Assembly: GCA_016741995.1 (NCBI GenBank)
Contig: JACVCO010000005.1
Span: 1 to 64,000 of the forward strand
Source: Hydrogenophaga sp.
GTDB taxonomy: Bacteria > Pseudomonadota > Gammaproteobacteria > Burkholderiales > Burkholderiaceae_C
Reading direction: 5' to 3'
DNA length: 64,000 nucleotides
The notes below the pieces were generated by a model. It worked only from the letters and a program-made list of their open reading frames with translations. It did no database searches and was not told the origin of the DNA. Shown piece after piece: positions 21,260 through 30,282 of the stretch. Within the stretch, counting starts at the first letter, position 1. Every line of letters begins with the position of its first letter. The translations under genes were made by a program, and so were the position numbers.

Positions 21260-22362
21260 TGCCACTCCTTGACGGCTTCCTCCCACAGCCATGCGAGCAA
21301 GGCCGCCTTGGGCACATCCCGGGGCTTGGGCGAGCGCGTGTAGGCGCTGCCGCTGGCTTTGTCCATCGGGGCCAGTGGCACGAAGTCCATGGGCGCACCG
21401 TCTTTCTCGATGAAGAGCGCGCAATCGAAACCGCGTTCGTGCACCGAGGTACCTTTGGCGCGCGCCACCAGGTACTCGGCCAGCGCGGTGCCGAGCACGC
21501 GGCCCGCTGCGCTGTCCACCGGGTAGTGCACGCCAGCTACTGTGCGGTTGACGGCGATGCGCGCCGCCAGGCGCTGCAACTGCTCGCGGCTGGCCACGCC
21601 ATTGCCCGGGTGCCTGCGTTGTTCGGGCATGGCGGTGTCCAGCAGCGCCTGCAGCAGCGTGGCCGCGAGGAAGGCCTCGGTGGCGTGGCCACTGGGCCAG
21701 GCACCGTGGCCGGGCGTGGGGATCATGGGCTGGATCTGCGGTGAGAACTCCACCGGCCGCGGCGTGGCGAAGATCTGCTTGAAACGCTGCTCCACGCTGC
21801 CCGCGAGGGAGAAGGCGATGTCGAGCAGCGCCAGCGTCTTGCCGTGGCGGTGCGCGGTCAGGCCGATCACCGAACCCCAGAACGGCACCGGAAACCCCAT
21901 CTGTTCGACCACCTCGACCGCGCGATCGGGCCGCAGGTCGGCGTAGGCGGCCACCAGTTGCAACTGGCCTTCGATGAGCGCGTCGTCGGGGCCGTGGAGC
22001 TGCACCAACCGGTGGTTGCGGTTGCCGCTCGCGAAGCGCAGCGTCGCGGTCTTGTCCGCGTCGTCGGCTTCGTAGCTCAGGCCTTCGAGCACTTCGGACA
22101 GCACCGCCGCCACGCGCGGGCCGTCGGCCCAGCGCTTAAGGTTGGCGGGTTTGTCGAAGGCGGGCCAGTTGACGCGCAGCGTGCTGCCCTCGAAGGGACC
22201 GACGATCGCTGCGCGAGAGAGGGTGAGGGCGTCGGCCGAAGCAATGGCCTGACTGACGCCGCCACTTACCCCACCACTGACACCGCCGCTCACGCCGCCA
22301 CTGACGCCACCACTGACGCCTCCGCTCACACCGCCACTGACACCACCGCTCAAACCGCTCAT
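21256..22362 (-). CDS. Vanadium-dependent haloperoxidase/PAP2-fold protein with N-terminal (SGGV)8 tract
   Basis: K-x6-RP (KQIFATPRP), PSGH (GAWPSGHATEAF), R-x5-H (NRTVAGVHYPVDSAAG): all three VHPO/PAP2 motifs. Start MSGLSGGV at 22362. Confidence 0.82.
   Translation of the reverse strand: MSGLSGGVSGGVSGGVSGGVSGGVSGGVSGGVSGGVSQAIASADALTLSRAAIVGPFEGSTLRVNWPAFDKPANLKRWADGPRVAAVLSEVLEGLSYEADDADKTATLRFASGNRNHRLVQLHGPDDALIEGQLQLVAAYADLRPDRAVEVVEQMGFPVPFWGSVIGLTAHRHGKTLALLDIAFSLAGSVEQRFKQIFATPRPVEFSPQIQPMIPTPGHGAWPSGHATEAFLAATLLQALLDTAMPEQRRHPGNGVASREQLQRLAARIAVNRTVAGVHYPVDSAAGRVLGTALAEYLVARAKGTSVHERGFDCALFIEKDGAPMDFVPLAPMDKASGSAYTRSPKPRDVPKAALLAWLWEEAVKEWQ
22255..22350 (-). repeat. In-frame 12-bp minisatellite encoding (SGGV)8
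   Basis: Eight consecutive 12-bp units with limited codon variation; residues 5-36 of the haloperoxidase-like protein. Confidence 0.93.
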
Positions 22363-22385
22363 GACGCGTTCTCCCTGATGAAGGC

Positions 22386-24209
22386 TCAAGTTTCGGGCAG
22401 GCCCAGTGCAGACAGCGCTTGGATCGCCCGCTTCCTCATCGGGCTTTGATTGCCCGAGGATCGGTATCGCTGAATCGTGAGGTCCGGTTGAACCTGTCTC
22501 AGCAAGATGAAGGTTTCTCGCGCGCCTACGAGATCGCCCGATTCGTATTGCGCGATCAGCAGCGCCCTGATGGTGGGCGCGTGGTAACGATTCTTGAGGA
22601 CCGACGCCTTGCCCAGGCTGATTGCATCGATAAGACGATGCGATGCCAGATAACAGTTCGCCAGCATCATTTCGAAGTAGTACTTCTGTGGGTCCAGCGG
22701 CGACAGGCTGAGCGCGCGTTCGGCTTCCACCACCGACTCGTCTGCCATCCCCCACAAGGTTGACCACACGCTGCGGTACAGCCAGGCCATGGGGTCGTTC
22801 GGATTGGTGTCGGTGGATTCGATAAGCAGGCGGCGCGAGCCTTCGACGTCCTCACCAAGGTGACAAAGCGCGTGCCCCTTGATGGCCATGGCCAGTGTGC
22901 TGTTGGGCTCCAGATCGAGCGCGCGGTCGGCCACGCCGATGGCCTCGCGGAACGCGCGCGCGGGTTCGGGCGCCAGGCCCTGCACCACCTGCATGATGTG
23001 CCACTTGGCCAGCCAGGCCCAGGGCGTGGCCACGCGCTTGTGCCGATCCGCCACGGCCTCCAGCAGCTCATGGCTGCGGTGCAGGTCGCGCGGGGTGGAT
23101 CGGTGCATCAGCGTGATGCCACCGAGCATGAGGGCGTTGCTTTCGAGCTGTGGAACGGGTTGCACCAGGGTTCGCTGCACCAAGTGGTGCAGCACCGCGT
23201 TGGCTGTGGCCTCGCTCAGGCGGGTGATGAGCTCGCTCTCCGTCTGCAGCAGATCCAGCGTGTCGCCAGAGATGCGCTCTCCCCACACCACTTCGTTGCG
23301 GCGGTTGTCGCTGAGCTCGGCGGTGATGACGAGCTTGTCGCCGAAATTCACGTAGCTGCCGCTGAGCGTGTACGACGCCTCGAGCCGTTGGCCGATCTCG
23401 GCGGGCGTGGCACTTCGGCCGCGGAAGGCGCTGGTGGACAGTCGCGAGATCACGCGCAGATCCTGGCTGCGCGAAAGCTGGGTGATCACGCCGTCGGCGA
23501 TGAGCTCGCCGATCACGAACTGCTCGGGCGCGTGGCTGCGGGTTTCGAACGGCACCACGGCCACACCCGGGCGGAATTCGCTGGCGGATTCGGCCGGTGT
23601 GGGCAAACGCACCACGGGCGTGTGCTCGTTCACCGGCGCCACGGCCCAGGTGCGCACCGGTTCAGGCCAATGCTTCAGGTAGCTCTCGCCGCGGTCCTGC
23701 ACGTCGGCGTCCACGCCCACCACGATCGCGTCGTACACGCTGGCGGTCACCACCGTTTCCCCCGGCGAGGCCAGGTCGGCCACGCGCGCCGCGAGGTTGA
23801 CACCCTGGCCGTAGACGTCGACCTCGTCGATGTAGAGCTGGGTGGCGTTGATACCGGCGCGCAGGTAGAGCTGTTGCGCAGCGGGCAATGTCTGGTTCGC
23901 GCCATCGAAGTGGCGGTGCAGTTCGAGCGCGGCGCGCACGGCCTGGGCAGGGTGCTCGAACTCGGCGAGCAGGCCGTCGCCCAGGCTTTTCACGAGCCGG
24001 CCGCCGCGCGCGGGCAGCACCTCGGCGATAGCGAACTGCACGAAGCCGCGCCACAGGCCCACGACCTGGGCCTCGTTCACCGCCATGAGGCGCACCGACT
24101 CCACCAGGTCGATCACCAGCACCGTCTTGTGCCGCATCGGCGGCAACACGATCGCCGCCGGCGTTCCCTCGGTGGGCTGTGGGGTCGAGGGCGAAGGCGT
24201 GGTGGTCAT
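22386..24209 (-). CDS. Class III adenylate/guanylate cyclase with TolB-like and TPR-like regions
   Basis: LVIDLVES and KSLGDGLLAEF (metal Asps), YGQGVNLAARV (N-x3-R), then FRPGVAVVPFETRS...FVIGELIADGVITQLSR (TolB-like) and helical repeats. Start trimmed to ATG 24209. Confidence 0.88.
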   Translation of the reverse strand: MTTTPSPSTPQPTEGTPAAIVLPPMRHKTVLVIDLVESVRLMAVNEAQVVGLWRGFVQFAIAEVLPARGGRLVKSLGDGLLAEFEHPAQAVRAALELHRHFDGANQTLPAAQQLYLRAGINATQLYIDEVDVYGQGVNLAARVADLASPGETVVTASVYDAIVVGVDADVQDRGESYLKHWPEPVRTWAVAPVNEHTPVVRLPTPAESASEFRPGVAVVPFETRSHAPEQFVIGELIADGVITQLSRSQDLRVISRLSTSAFRGRSATPAEIGQRLEASYTLSGSYVNFGDKLVITAELSDNRRNEVVWGERISGDTLDLLQTESELITRLSEATANAVLHHLVQRTLVQPVPQLESNALMLGGITLMHRSTPRDLHRSHELLEAVADRHKRVATPWAWLAKWHIMQVVQGLAPEPARAFREAIGVADRALDLEPNSTLAMAIKGHALCHLGEDVEGSRRLLIESTDTNPNDPMAWLYRSVWSTLWGMADESVVEAERALSLSPLDPQKYYFEMMLANCYLASHRLIDAISLGKASVLKNRYHAPTIRALLIAQYESGDLVGARETFILLRQVQPDLTIQRYRSSGNQSPMRKRAIQALSALGLPET

Positions 24210-24290
24210 TGGGGGGGCAGTTACAGGGCGACGCAGTTTCGCACAAGTGTTCAGAAATTCCGGCCGCGTGCATCGATGAACGCCGGAAAC

Positions 24291-24319
24291 GACAAAGCCG
24301 ACGGAGCGTCGGCTTTGTC
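24291..24319 (-). terminator. Candidate terminator of the SWIB gene
   Basis: GACAAAGCCGAC-GGAGC-GTCGGCTTTGTC, perfect 12-bp stem, 5-nt loop; weak T-tract on the minus strand. Confidence 0.55.
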
Positions 24320-24352
24320 GGGAAGGAACGCGCCGGGTGGCGCGTCCGCAGA

Positions 24353-24799
24353 TCACTTCAGGTGGTCGTTGACCAGCTTGGTCATTTCGAACATGGAAGC
24401 CTGGGCCTTCTTGAAGATTTCCTTCAGCTTGGCGTCGGCGTTGATCATGCGCTTGTTGACCGAGTCCTGCAGCTTGTTCTTCTTGATGTAGTCCCACACC
24501 TTCTTGGTCACCTCGGTGCGCGGCAGCGGGCTGGCGCCAACGATGGCGGCCAGAGCGGCGCTGGGCGTGAGGGCCTTCATGAAGGCGGCGTTCGGGGTGC
24601 GCTTCTTGGCGGGCGCCTTTTTCGCGGGGGCTTTCTTGGCCGGAGCGGCCTTCTTCGCCGGGGCGGCTTTCTTGGCCGGAGCGGCTTTCTTCGCCGGGGC
24701 CTTCTTGGCCGGAGCGGCTTTCTTCGCCGGAGCCTTCTTGGCCGGAGCGGCCTTTTTCGCCGGCGCTTTTTTCGCGGCGGCTTTCTTCGCAGTTGCCAT
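24353..24799 (-). CDS. SWIB/MDM2-domain protein with histone H1-like Lys/Ala/Pro-rich N-terminal tail
   Basis: MATAKKAAAKKAPAKKAAPAKK... then SWIB-like LPRTEVTKKVWDYIKKNKLQDSVNKRMINADAKLKEIF. Confidence 0.92.
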   Translation of the reverse strand: MATAKKAAAKKAPAKKAAPAKKAPAKKAAPAKKAPAKKAAPAKKAAPAKKAAPAKKAPAKKAPAKKRTPNAAFMKALTPSAALAAIVGASPLPRTEVTKKVWDYIKKNKLQDSVNKRMINADAKLKEIFKKAQASMFEMTKLVNDHLK

Positions 24800-25050
24800 G
24801 TTGAATTTCCTTCTAGAAGTTGAGTGATTGCTTGCTGAAAACGCGCTTTCACACAAGCGTGTCGATGCTAATGGAGTTGTTTGCACCTTCCAAGGAGGAA
24901 AAGCCTTGGCGGCGCCGGAATGCAAGGGGGAAAACGCCCTTTGTAGAGGGGAAAACAACACTTCGCGGCGCAGAGCGCGCCTGCACGCCAGGGCGAGGCC
25001 GCGTTTCTCTCGACAATGCGCGGCGTTCGATCACCCCTGCCGGAGCCGCC

Positions 25051-25548
25051 ATGAGCCATGAAATCCCCGCCACGTGCGATCTCTGCGACGCCCACAAAGG
25101 CGATACCTCGGGCGCGTTTCGCGTGCTGCCGCCGGTGTGGCGGCACTTCGGTGCGCGGCGCCGTTTCGCGGGCCCGGTGAGCACGGTGAAGTGCTTCGAG
25201 GACAACTCGCTCGTCAAGGCTGCGGTGGAATCGCCGGGTGAGGGGCGCGTGCTGGTGGTCGATGGCAGCGGCTCGCTGCGGCGCGCGCTGATCGGCGGCA
25301 ACCTGGGTGCGGCCGCGGCGCACAACGGCTGGGCCGGTGTGGTGGTGGATGGCTGTGTGCGCGACGTGGCCGAGCTCGCGGTCTGCGAGGTCGGCATCTG
25401 CGCACTGGCGCCGGTGCCGTTGCCCACCGAGCGCCGCGGCGAGGGGCAGCGCGATGTGGCGGTGCAGGTGCAGGGCGTCTGGGTGCGCCCGGGCGACTGG
25501 CTCTACGCCGACGAGGACGGCATCGTCGTCAGCGCGGCGAAGCTTTAA
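25051..25548 (+). CDS. rraA: Ribonuclease E activity regulator RraA (RraA-like)
   Basis: 165 aa; [31 protein letters not shown]; start trimmed to ATG 25051. Confidence 0.88.
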   Translation: MSHEIPATCDLCDAHKGDTSGAFRVLPPVWRHFGARRRFAGPVSTVKCFEDNSLVKAAVESPGEGRVLVVDGSGSLRRALIGGNLGAAAAHNGWAGVVVDGCVRDVAELAVCEVGICALAPVPLPTERRGEGQRDVAVQVQGVWVRPGDWLYADEDGIVVSAAKL

Positions 25549-26360
25549 CCGGCCAGCCCTTTCCAGAGCATGTAGCTGGCGAGCACGTAGAGGATGGCGG
25601 CGAACACGCGTTTGAGCGTTTTCACCGGCAACGCGTGCGCGGCCTTCACACCCAGCGGCGCCATGAGCACGCTGGTGCTGGCGATCACCACCAGCGCGGG
25701 TAGGTAGATGTAGCCCAGCGACGCGGGCGGCAGGCCCTGCACCGACTGGCCCGCAATCACGTAGCCCACCGCATTGGCCAGCGCGATGGGAAAGCCCAGC
25801 GCCGCGCTGGTGGCCACCGCGTTGTGGATCGCCACGTTGCACCAGGTCATGAACGGCACCGAGACGAAGCCGCCGCCAGCGCCCACCAGACCCGAGAGAA
25901 AACCGATGACGCCACCCGCGCCCAGCTGCCCGGCGGTGCCGGGCAGGGTGCGTGTTGCCTTGGGTTTTTTGTCGATGAGCATCTGCGTGGCCGAGAAGCC
26001 GACGAAGAGCGCGAAGAACAAGGCCAGCCAGGTGCCCTTGAGCACGGCGAACACGCCCATGCTGGCGACGGCCGCACCGAGCACGATGCCCGGCGCGAGG
26101 CGCTTGACGATGTCCCAGCGCACCGCGCCGCGCTTGTGGTGGGCGCGCACGCTGGAGACGCTGGTGAAGATGATGGTGGCCATCGAGGTGGCGATGGCCA
26201 TCTTGACGGCGAGATCGGGCGCGATGCCGCGGCCGGTGAGGATGAAGGTGATGAAGGGCACCATCAGCATGCCGCCGCCGATGCCCAGCAGGCCGGCGAG
26301 AAAGCCGGTGGCCACGCCGAGCAGGGCCAACTCGGCGATCAACAGAGGTTCAAGGGGCAT
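25545..26360 (-). CDS. TSUP (TauE/SafE) family permease
   Basis: 271 aa; [24 protein letters not shown] and [25 protein letters not shown] repeated TSUP motifs. Confidence 0.92.
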   Translation of the reverse strand: MPLEPLLIAELALLGVATGFLAGLLGIGGGMLMVPFITFILTGRGIAPDLAVKMAIATSMATIIFTSVSSVRAHHKRGAVRWDIVKRLAPGIVLGAAVASMGVFAVLKGTWLALFFALFVGFSATQMLIDKKPKATRTLPGTAGQLGAGGVIGFLSGLVGAGGGFVSVPFMTWCNVAIHNAVATSAALGFPIALANAVGYVIAGQSVQGLPPASLGYIYLPALVVIASTSVLMAPLGVKAAHALPVKTLKRVFAAILYVLASYMLWKGLAG

Positions 26361-26370
26361 GGGGAAAAGG

Positions 26371-26543
26371 TGTCTGCAAGTGAGCGCCGGGCCGAAAGCC
26401 TGAACCGGGGTTCAGGTGGGCGAGGGCAACGCGGCTTCGGGTTCGTCTGACGCGAGACGCTCGCACCAGCCGCGCAATGTACCAAGCCCGGGCTCTATGA
26501 GCATTGGTTCAAGGACATTGAAGCCCGGCGCGCACCGCAGACA
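26371..26543 (-). ncRNA. ssrS: 6S RNA
   Basis: Located directly downstream of zapA. Closing stem TGTCTGCGGTGCGCGCCGGGC / GCCCGGCGCTCACTTGCAGACA; internal CGCGGCTGGTGCGAGCGTCTCGCGTCAGACGAA and CACCTGAACCCCGGTTCAGG resemble E. coli 6S segments. Confidence 0.85.
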
Positions 26544-26622
26544 AGGCGGATTCTAGAAGCAGTGCCGCCGCACTGCGGACCATCGGTCGACATGACCCGT
26601 CACGATGACGGGCGGCACCGCC

Positions 26623-27030
26623 TCAGAGCAGGCGGCCGTCCTTGTCGAGCGTCTGGTCGAGGCGGCGCATGAGTTCCTCGACGCGGGCCTGCGTTTGCGG
26701 GTCGAGGGGGTCGCCTTCGAAGCCGCCGGCCTCGGCGAATGCGCTCGCATCGGCCTGCGCGAAGGAAGAAGCCTGGAACTGCTGGGCTTCGGCTTCGCGC
26801 TCGGCTTCCTTGCGCTCGAGCTGTGAGAGCTCGTAAGCCAGGTTCAGCGACGCCAGCACGGCGATGCGGTCGCGCGCCTTGACCTTGCCCGCATCGCGGA
26901 TGCGGCACATCGCGGTGTCCACGCGCTCGACGGCTTCGAGCAGCATGGCTTCGCCGCCGATGGGGCAGGAGAGCAGGTAGCTCTGGCCCATGATCTGGAC
27001 CTCGATCTGCTTGTGGCCGGGCTTGTTCAT
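26623..27030 (-). CDS. zapA: Cell division protein ZapA
   Basis: IEVQIMGQSYLLSCPIGGEAMLLEAVERVDTAMCRIRDAGKVKARDRIAVLASLNLAYEL. Confidence 0.93.
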   Translation of the reverse strand: MNKPGHKQIEVQIMGQSYLLSCPIGGEAMLLEAVERVDTAMCRIRDAGKVKARDRIAVLASLNLAYELSQLERKEAEREAEAQQFQASSFAQADASAFAEAGGFEGDPLDPQTQARVEELMRRLDQTLDKDGRLL

Positions 27031-27248
27031 GTTCGCTCCTTGCGTTCCTCGGTGGCGGGCAGGCGCTCGAGCAGCGCATCGATGCGCGCGCGCGCCGCGA
27101 GCAGGCGCGACTTGAGCGAATCGCGCTCGGCCTGCAGCGCGTGCACCTGTTCGACGAGCAGGGCGTTCGTGCGCTGCAGCTCTTCGTGGCGCAGCAGCAG
27201 CCGCTCCACCCGTTCGGTGATTTGGTCGAGTTGCTTGGGAGCGGCCAT
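27027..27248 (-). CDS. ZapB-like coiled-coil protein
   Basis: MAAPKQLDQITERVERLLLRHEELQRTNALLVEQVHALQAERDSLKSRLLAARARIDALLERLP; overlaps zapA start by 4 bp. Confidence 0.8.
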   Translation of the reverse strand: MAAPKQLDQITERVERLLLRHEELQRTNALLVEQVHALQAERDSLKSRLLAARARIDALLERLPATEERKERT

Positions 27249-27314
27249 GGTGCTTACGTTCCTGCGATCCGTAGTGCGTCGGTCATTGTAGGCGCCGTGC
27301 ACGCATAGAATGCA

Positions 27315-27550
27315 TGCCGTTGGTGCTCGCGGCGCGGTTCGCGCGCTGCAGTTCAACGGGAAGCAGGAGGGCGAGCCGCAGCCGCGGCGAACCTAACCTG
27401 CGCTGCCCCCGCAACGGTAAGCAGACGAGACGAACGGTGGTCTTCGGCCGCCGTGCAAGCTCCGCTTCCATCACACCGCCACTGGAGCGCACCCGCGCAC
27501 TGGGAAGGCGATGGAAGCCGTTCTGCCAGCCCGGATACCGGCCAACGAGG
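27315..27550 (+). promoter_or_regulatory. Cobalamin (AdoCbl) riboswitch
   Basis: GGGAAGCAGG...CTGCCCCCGCAACGGTAAGCAG...CACTGG...GCCAGCCCGGATACCGGCC (B12-box region), upstream of btuB. Confidence 0.92.
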
Positions 27551-27633
27551 TGGTGGCGCCGTGCAAGCGGCGCCGCCGTGACGTCCATGCACCGTCGGGG
27601 AAGGCGGTGAGGGCTTTGTTGCTTCGTTTCATC

Positions 27634-29451
27634 ATGAAAACCCGTGCTTCGTCCTGGCGCCAGGCTGCGTTCTCCCTTGGCCTGTCCGCCGTTGTGCCTG
27701 CGTTCGCGCAGGGCACCCCTTCCACCCTGGCCGACACCGTCGTCACCGCCAACCGCACCCCCACCCGTGTGGACAGCCTGGTCAGCGACGTGACCGTGAT
27801 CGAGCGTGCCGACATCGAGAAGATGGCCGGTCAGACGCTCACCGAGGTGCTGGTGCGCGCCGCCGGCGTGCAGATGGCCACCAACGGCGGCCGCGGCAAG
27901 AGCGGCAACATCTTCATCCGCGGTGCCGAGTCGCGCCACACCATCCTGCTGATCGATGGCGTGCGCTACGGCTCGGCCACCGCCGGCACACCGGTGTGGA
28001 GCGGCCTGCCGCTGGACGCGATCGAGCGCATCGAGGTGCTCAAGGGCCCGGGCTCCTCGCTCTACGGCAGCGACGGCGTGGGCGGCGTGGTGCAAATCTT
28101 CACGCGCAAGGGCCGCGAAGGTTTTCACCCGAGTGCGTTCGTGACGCTGGGCAGCGACAGCTTTTCGCAGGCCGGCGTGGGGCTGAGCGGCGGCAGCGGC
28201 GGCGTGACGTATTCGATCGACGCGTCCACCCTCAACGATGGCGGCTTTTCGTCCACCAACCCCACGGTGCAGTTCGGCAACCACAACCCCGATCGCGATC
28301 CGCTGCGCCAGCGCTCCCTCAACACCTCGCTCGGCATCGAATTCGCGCGCGACTGGAAGCTCGATGCCGGCGTGCTCTATTCCGAGGGCACCAACCACTA
28401 CGACGACGGCCCGGGCCGCGACACGCACGACGACTTCCGCTCGCAGGTGCTGCGCGCCGGCATCAACGGCAAGGTGCTGCCGGGCTGGAAAACGCAGGTC
28501 CAGGTGTCGCAGAGCGAGGACTATGCGAAATCCATCGTCGCGTCCTTCCTGCCCAGCCACTTCGGCACGAAGCAGAACCAGTTCCTGTGGCAGAACGACA
28601 TCGACACGCCCATCGGTGTGGTGTTGGCCGGGGTGGAGCGACTGGAGCAGAAGGTGGACAGCGCGACGCTCTATGACGTCAACCAGCGCAGCATCAATTC
28701 CGCCTTTGTCGGCCTCAACGGCGAGGCGGGTTCGCACAGCTGGCAGCTCAACCTGCGCAACGACCGCAACTCGCAGTTCGGCAACAGCACCACGGGCTTC
28801 GTGGGCTACGGCTACCGCATCACCACCGCCTTGCGCGCGCACGTCTCGCATGGCACGAGCTTCGTGGCGCCGTCGTTCAACCAGCTCTACTTCCCGGGCT
28901 TCGGCACGCCCACCCTGCAGCCGGAAGAGGGCCGCAACACCGACGTCGGGGTGAGCTGGACCCAGGCCGGTCACACGGTCAAGCTGGTGGTCTTCGACAA
29001 CAAGATCCGTGGCTTCATCCCGTCGGGCCCGTTGCCGGCCAACGTGCCGCGTGCACGCATCGAGGGCTGGACGCTGGGCTACGAGGGCAGCATCGGCAAC
29101 CTGCTGCTGCGTGCATCGTACGAGGGCATCGACCCCCGCAACGAACTGAACGGCCGCCAGCTGGCGCGCCGCAGCGATCTGCAGGCCACCCTCGGCGCCG
29201 ACTACGGCGTGGGCGCCTGGAAGTTCGGCGGCACGCTGCTGCACGTGGGCAAGCGCTTTGACGACGCGGCCAACACCTTCGAGCTGAAGGAATACACCAC
29301 GCTGGACCTGCACGCCGAGTACGCGCTGGCGAAGCACTGGACGGTGCAGACCCAGTTGCGCAACGTGGGCGACGAGGACTACCAGACCGTGCGCGGCTAC
29401 AACCAGCCGGGCCGTGGTGTGTTCGTGACACTGCGCTGGGCACCCAAGTAA
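27634..29451 (+). CDS. btuB: TonB-dependent vitamin B12 receptor BtuB
   Basis: Signal peptide, DTVVTANRTPTRVDSLVSDVTVIERADIE TonB box/plug, C-terminal beta-barrel; directly downstream of the riboswitch. Start trimmed to ATG 27634. Confidence 0.92.
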   Translation: MKTRASSWRQAAFSLGLSAVVPAFAQGTPSTLADTVVTANRTPTRVDSLVSDVTVIERADIEKMAGQTLTEVLVRAAGVQMATNGGRGKSGNIFIRGAESRHTILLIDGVRYGSATAGTPVWSGLPLDAIERIEVLKGPGSSLYGSDGVGGVVQIFTRKGREGFHPSAFVTLGSDSFSQAGVGLSGGSGGVTYSIDASTLNDGGFSSTNPTVQFGNHNPDRDPLRQRSLNTSLGIEFARDWKLDAGVLYSEGTNHYDDGPGRDTHDDFRSQVLRAGINGKVLPGWKTQVQVSQSEDYAKSIVASFLPSHFGTKQNQFLWQNDIDTPIGVVLAGVERLEQKVDSATLYDVNQRSINSAFVGLNGEAGSHSWQLNLRNDRNSQFGNSTTGFVGYGYRITTALRAHVSHGTSFVAPSFNQLYFPGFGTPTLQPEEGRNTDVGVSWTQAGHTVKLVVFDNKIRGFIPSGPLPANVPRARIEGWTLGYEGSIGNLLLRASYEGIDPRNELNGRQLARRSDLQATLGADYGVGAWKFGGTLLHVGKRFDDAANTFELKEYTTLDLHAEYALAKHWTVQTQLRNVGDEDYQTVRGYNQPGRGVFVTLRWAPK

Positions 29452-29460
29452 ATTCGCCCG

Positions 29461-30282
29461 ATGGCCCCCGACTTCTCCCGCGCCCCCGCCGGCCCGCAAC
29501 GCATCGTCTGCCTCACGGAAGAGACCACCGAGTGGCTCTACCTGCTGGGGCAGGAGGCGCGCATCGTGGGCATTTCGGGCTACACGGTGCGTCCGCGCCG
29601 CGCGCGCGAGGAGAAGCCGAAGGTGAGCGCCTTCCTGAGCGCGAAGATCGACAAGATCCTCGCGCTGGAGCCGGACTGTGTGTTCGGCTTTTCCGATCTG
29701 CAGGCCGACATCGCGGCCGAGCTGGTCCGCCAAGGGGTGCAGGTGACGGTGTTCAACCAGCGCAGCGTGGCGCAGATCTTCGACATGCTGTTCCAGGTGG
29801 CCGCGATGGTGGGCCAGGCCGAGCAAGGGCTGGCCTGGATCGCGCGCACGCAGGCGCGGCTGGCGGACATTGCCGCCGCCGGGCGCGCGTTGCCGCGGCG
29901 CCCGCGCGTGTATTTCGAAGAGTGGGACGAGCCCTGCATCAGCGGCATCCGCTGGGTGTCGGAGCTGGTGGGTATCGCGGGCGGTGACGACTGCTTCCCC
30001 GAGCTTGCCGCCATGCCGCTGGGCAAGGACCGCATCATCGGCGAGCCGCAGCGCATCGTCGAACGCGCGCCCGACATCGTGATCGGCTCGTGGTGCGGCA
30101 AGAAGTTCCGGCCCGAGCGCGTGGCCGCGCGGCCCGGCTGGCAGGTTGTGCCGGCGGTGCGCGACGCGCAGCTGTTCGAGATCAAGTCGGCCGACATCCT
30201 GCAGCCCGGCCCGGCCGCGCTCACCGATGGCGTGGAGCAGTTGCACCGCATCGTGATGGACTGGAGTGCGCGCCATGGTTGA
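29461..30282 (+). CDS. BtuF-like cobalamin-binding protein without a signal peptide
   Basis: 273 aa; QRIVCLTEETTEWLYLLGQEARIVGISGYTVRP..., periplasmic-binding-protein-like; no hydrophobic N-terminus. Confidence 0.85.
   Translation: MAPDFSRAPAGPQRIVCLTEETTEWLYLLGQEARIVGISGYTVRPRRAREEKPKVSAFLSAKIDKILALEPDCVFGFSDLQADIAAELVRQGVQVTVFNQRSVAQIFDMLFQVAAMVGQAEQGLAWIARTQARLADIAAAGRALPRRPRVYFEEWDEPCISGIRWVSELVGIAGGDDCFPELAAMPLGKDRIIGEPQRIVERAPDIVIGSWCGKKFRPERVAARPGWQVVPAVRDAQLFEIKSADILQPGPAALTDGVEQLHRIVMDWSARHG

Noticed and set aside
22255-22350. 12-bp repeats considered as CRISPR-like
   Set aside because: No spacers; directly tandem and in-frame coding for SGGV.
21256-22767. N-terminally extended start (22767) of the haloperoxidase-like ORF
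   Set aside because: The extension overlaps the cyclase C-terminal coding region and is low-information; ATG 22362 has a GGGAGA ribosome-binding site.
22860-24491. 543-aa plus-strand ORF antisense to the cyclase
   Set aside because: Shadow frame of a high-GC gene; the cyclase motifs are on the minus strand.
24596-24799. Tandem repeat array resembling a CRISPR or satellite
   Set aside because: Units are contiguous, in frame and encode the AKKAP tail of the SWIB protein; no unique spacers.
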